Below, piece by piece: positions 63,744 to 64,000 of a stretch of 64,000 bases of DNA. The notes below the pieces were generated by a model that was given only the letters and a program-made list of their open reading frames with translations, did no database searches and was not told the DNA's origin. Location: positions 62,001 through 126,000 of the forward strand of contig NZ_JANTYS010000016.1 in the NCBI RefSeq assembly GCF_024808255.1, written 5' to 3'. The position numbers were made by a program, and so were the translations under genes. This DNA is from Mucilaginibacter dorajii. GTDB taxonomy: Bacteria; Bacteroidota; Bacteroidia; Sphingobacteriales; Sphingobacteriaceae. Every line of letters starts with the position of its first letter. Position 1 is the stretch's first letter.

Positions 63744-63769
63744 GTCATTGCGAGGCACGAAGCAATGAC
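63744..63769. repeat. Dispersed repeat copy (gtcattgcgaggcacgaagcaatgac)
   Basis: A compact, self-complementary member of the same repeat family as 15516-15695, located between the last NRPS and the next gene. Confidence 0.6.
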
Positions 63770-63882
63770 ATGGTTTTAAGAAATTCGTTTTCTCTTTAAA
63801 CTTAGCGAATTTTATTCCCAATAACCCACCTTCCCCTTCCATCCGCTTTGTGGGAAATAATTTCTTATACTAACTTCGCAAC

Positions 63883-64000
63883 ATGGGTCAGGTTGAAGTT
63901 GAGATCGTTTTTTTGGAGGATATTGAATGGCAGGCTGAAAATCAGTGTGGGTTTAATTTAAACACAGGCGTTGATGTATGGCGAATTAATATTGCAAACC
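63883..64000 (+). CDS. Start of a probable 4'-phosphopantetheinyl transferase (partial)
   Basis: ATG at 63883 opens a frame that continues past the window end; about 39 residues are seen. The stretch GVDVWRINIAN resembles the beta-strand near the N-terminus of Sfp-type phosphopantetheinyl transferases (V-x-V-W-R). Such an enzyme would load the carrier proteins of the adjacent NRPS/PKS genes. With so little sequence this is a moderate call; the rest of the gene lies outside. Confidence 0.5.
   Translation, partial: MGQVEVEIVFLEDIEWQAENQCGFNLNTGVDVWRINIAN

Overview
The window looks like chromosomal DNA from a Bacteroidota soil or plant-associated bacterium, most likely Sphingobacteriaceae (Mucilaginibacter/Pedobacter-like). 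The basis is SusC/SusD pairs, DUF4199 membrane proteins, an NrtR-type regulator, low-to-moderate GC and intergenic regions full of dispersed palindromes. The genus is an inference from gene content, not a database result.

Region 1 (1-21983): a partial lgt gene, then a polysaccharide utilisation locus (PUL), all on the minus strand. The PUL holds two SusC-like porins, two SusD-like lipoproteins, two small surface lipoproteins (DUF4961- and DUF5004-like), an esterase, two paralogous SGNH/GDSL hydrolases, a ricin-lectin/propeller lipoprotein and a GH38-like glycosidase. A 16-17 bp motif (coding strand TTTGCTAAATCGATTT) recurs at seven sites upstream of four PUL transcription units and probably defines the regulon. 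The presence of several esterases suggests an acetylated or otherwise esterified glycan as substrate.

Region 2 (22148-25834): a gluconeogenic block of pckA (with a 46-aa membrane peptide gene just upstream) divergent from fbp, followed after 2 nt by an Lrp/AsnC regulator.

Region 3 (26319-35697): mixed genes. These are a single-domain response regulator, a nested inverted-repeat element, a flavin-reductase-like protein, two identical tRNA-Pro(TGG) genes each with its own terminator, two DUF4199 proteins, a type-B carboxylesterase divergent from an NrtR-like regulator with a 21-bp palindrome between them, a VOC/DoxX stress-type cluster, and a membrane LuxR-type regulator.

Region 4 (36193-64000), all plus strand: an exopolysaccharide (EPS) locus merged with a nonribosomal peptide/polyketide assembly line. 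It starts with a response regulator overlapping a degenerate-receiver/sugar-transferase fusion. A short TolC-like protein, a Wzc-like co-polymerase, a Wzy-like polymerase/ligase, a hexapeptide acyltransferase, a Wzx-like flippase and glycosyltransferases follow. Among these is an 885-aa NRPS (A-PCP-TE, glycine-like code), then an acyltransferase-3 and two more GT2 enzymes. The end is a 2213-aa A-PCP-KS-AT-ACP-aminotransferase hybrid and a 1342-aa C-A-PCP-TE NRPS (glycine-like code). A truncated gene at the right edge looks like the start of a phosphopantetheinyl transferase, which would activate the carrier proteins. The combined EPS and beta-amino-acid/glycine assembly line is the most interesting feature of the window; it could make an aminoacylated polysaccharide or a glycosylated small peptide.
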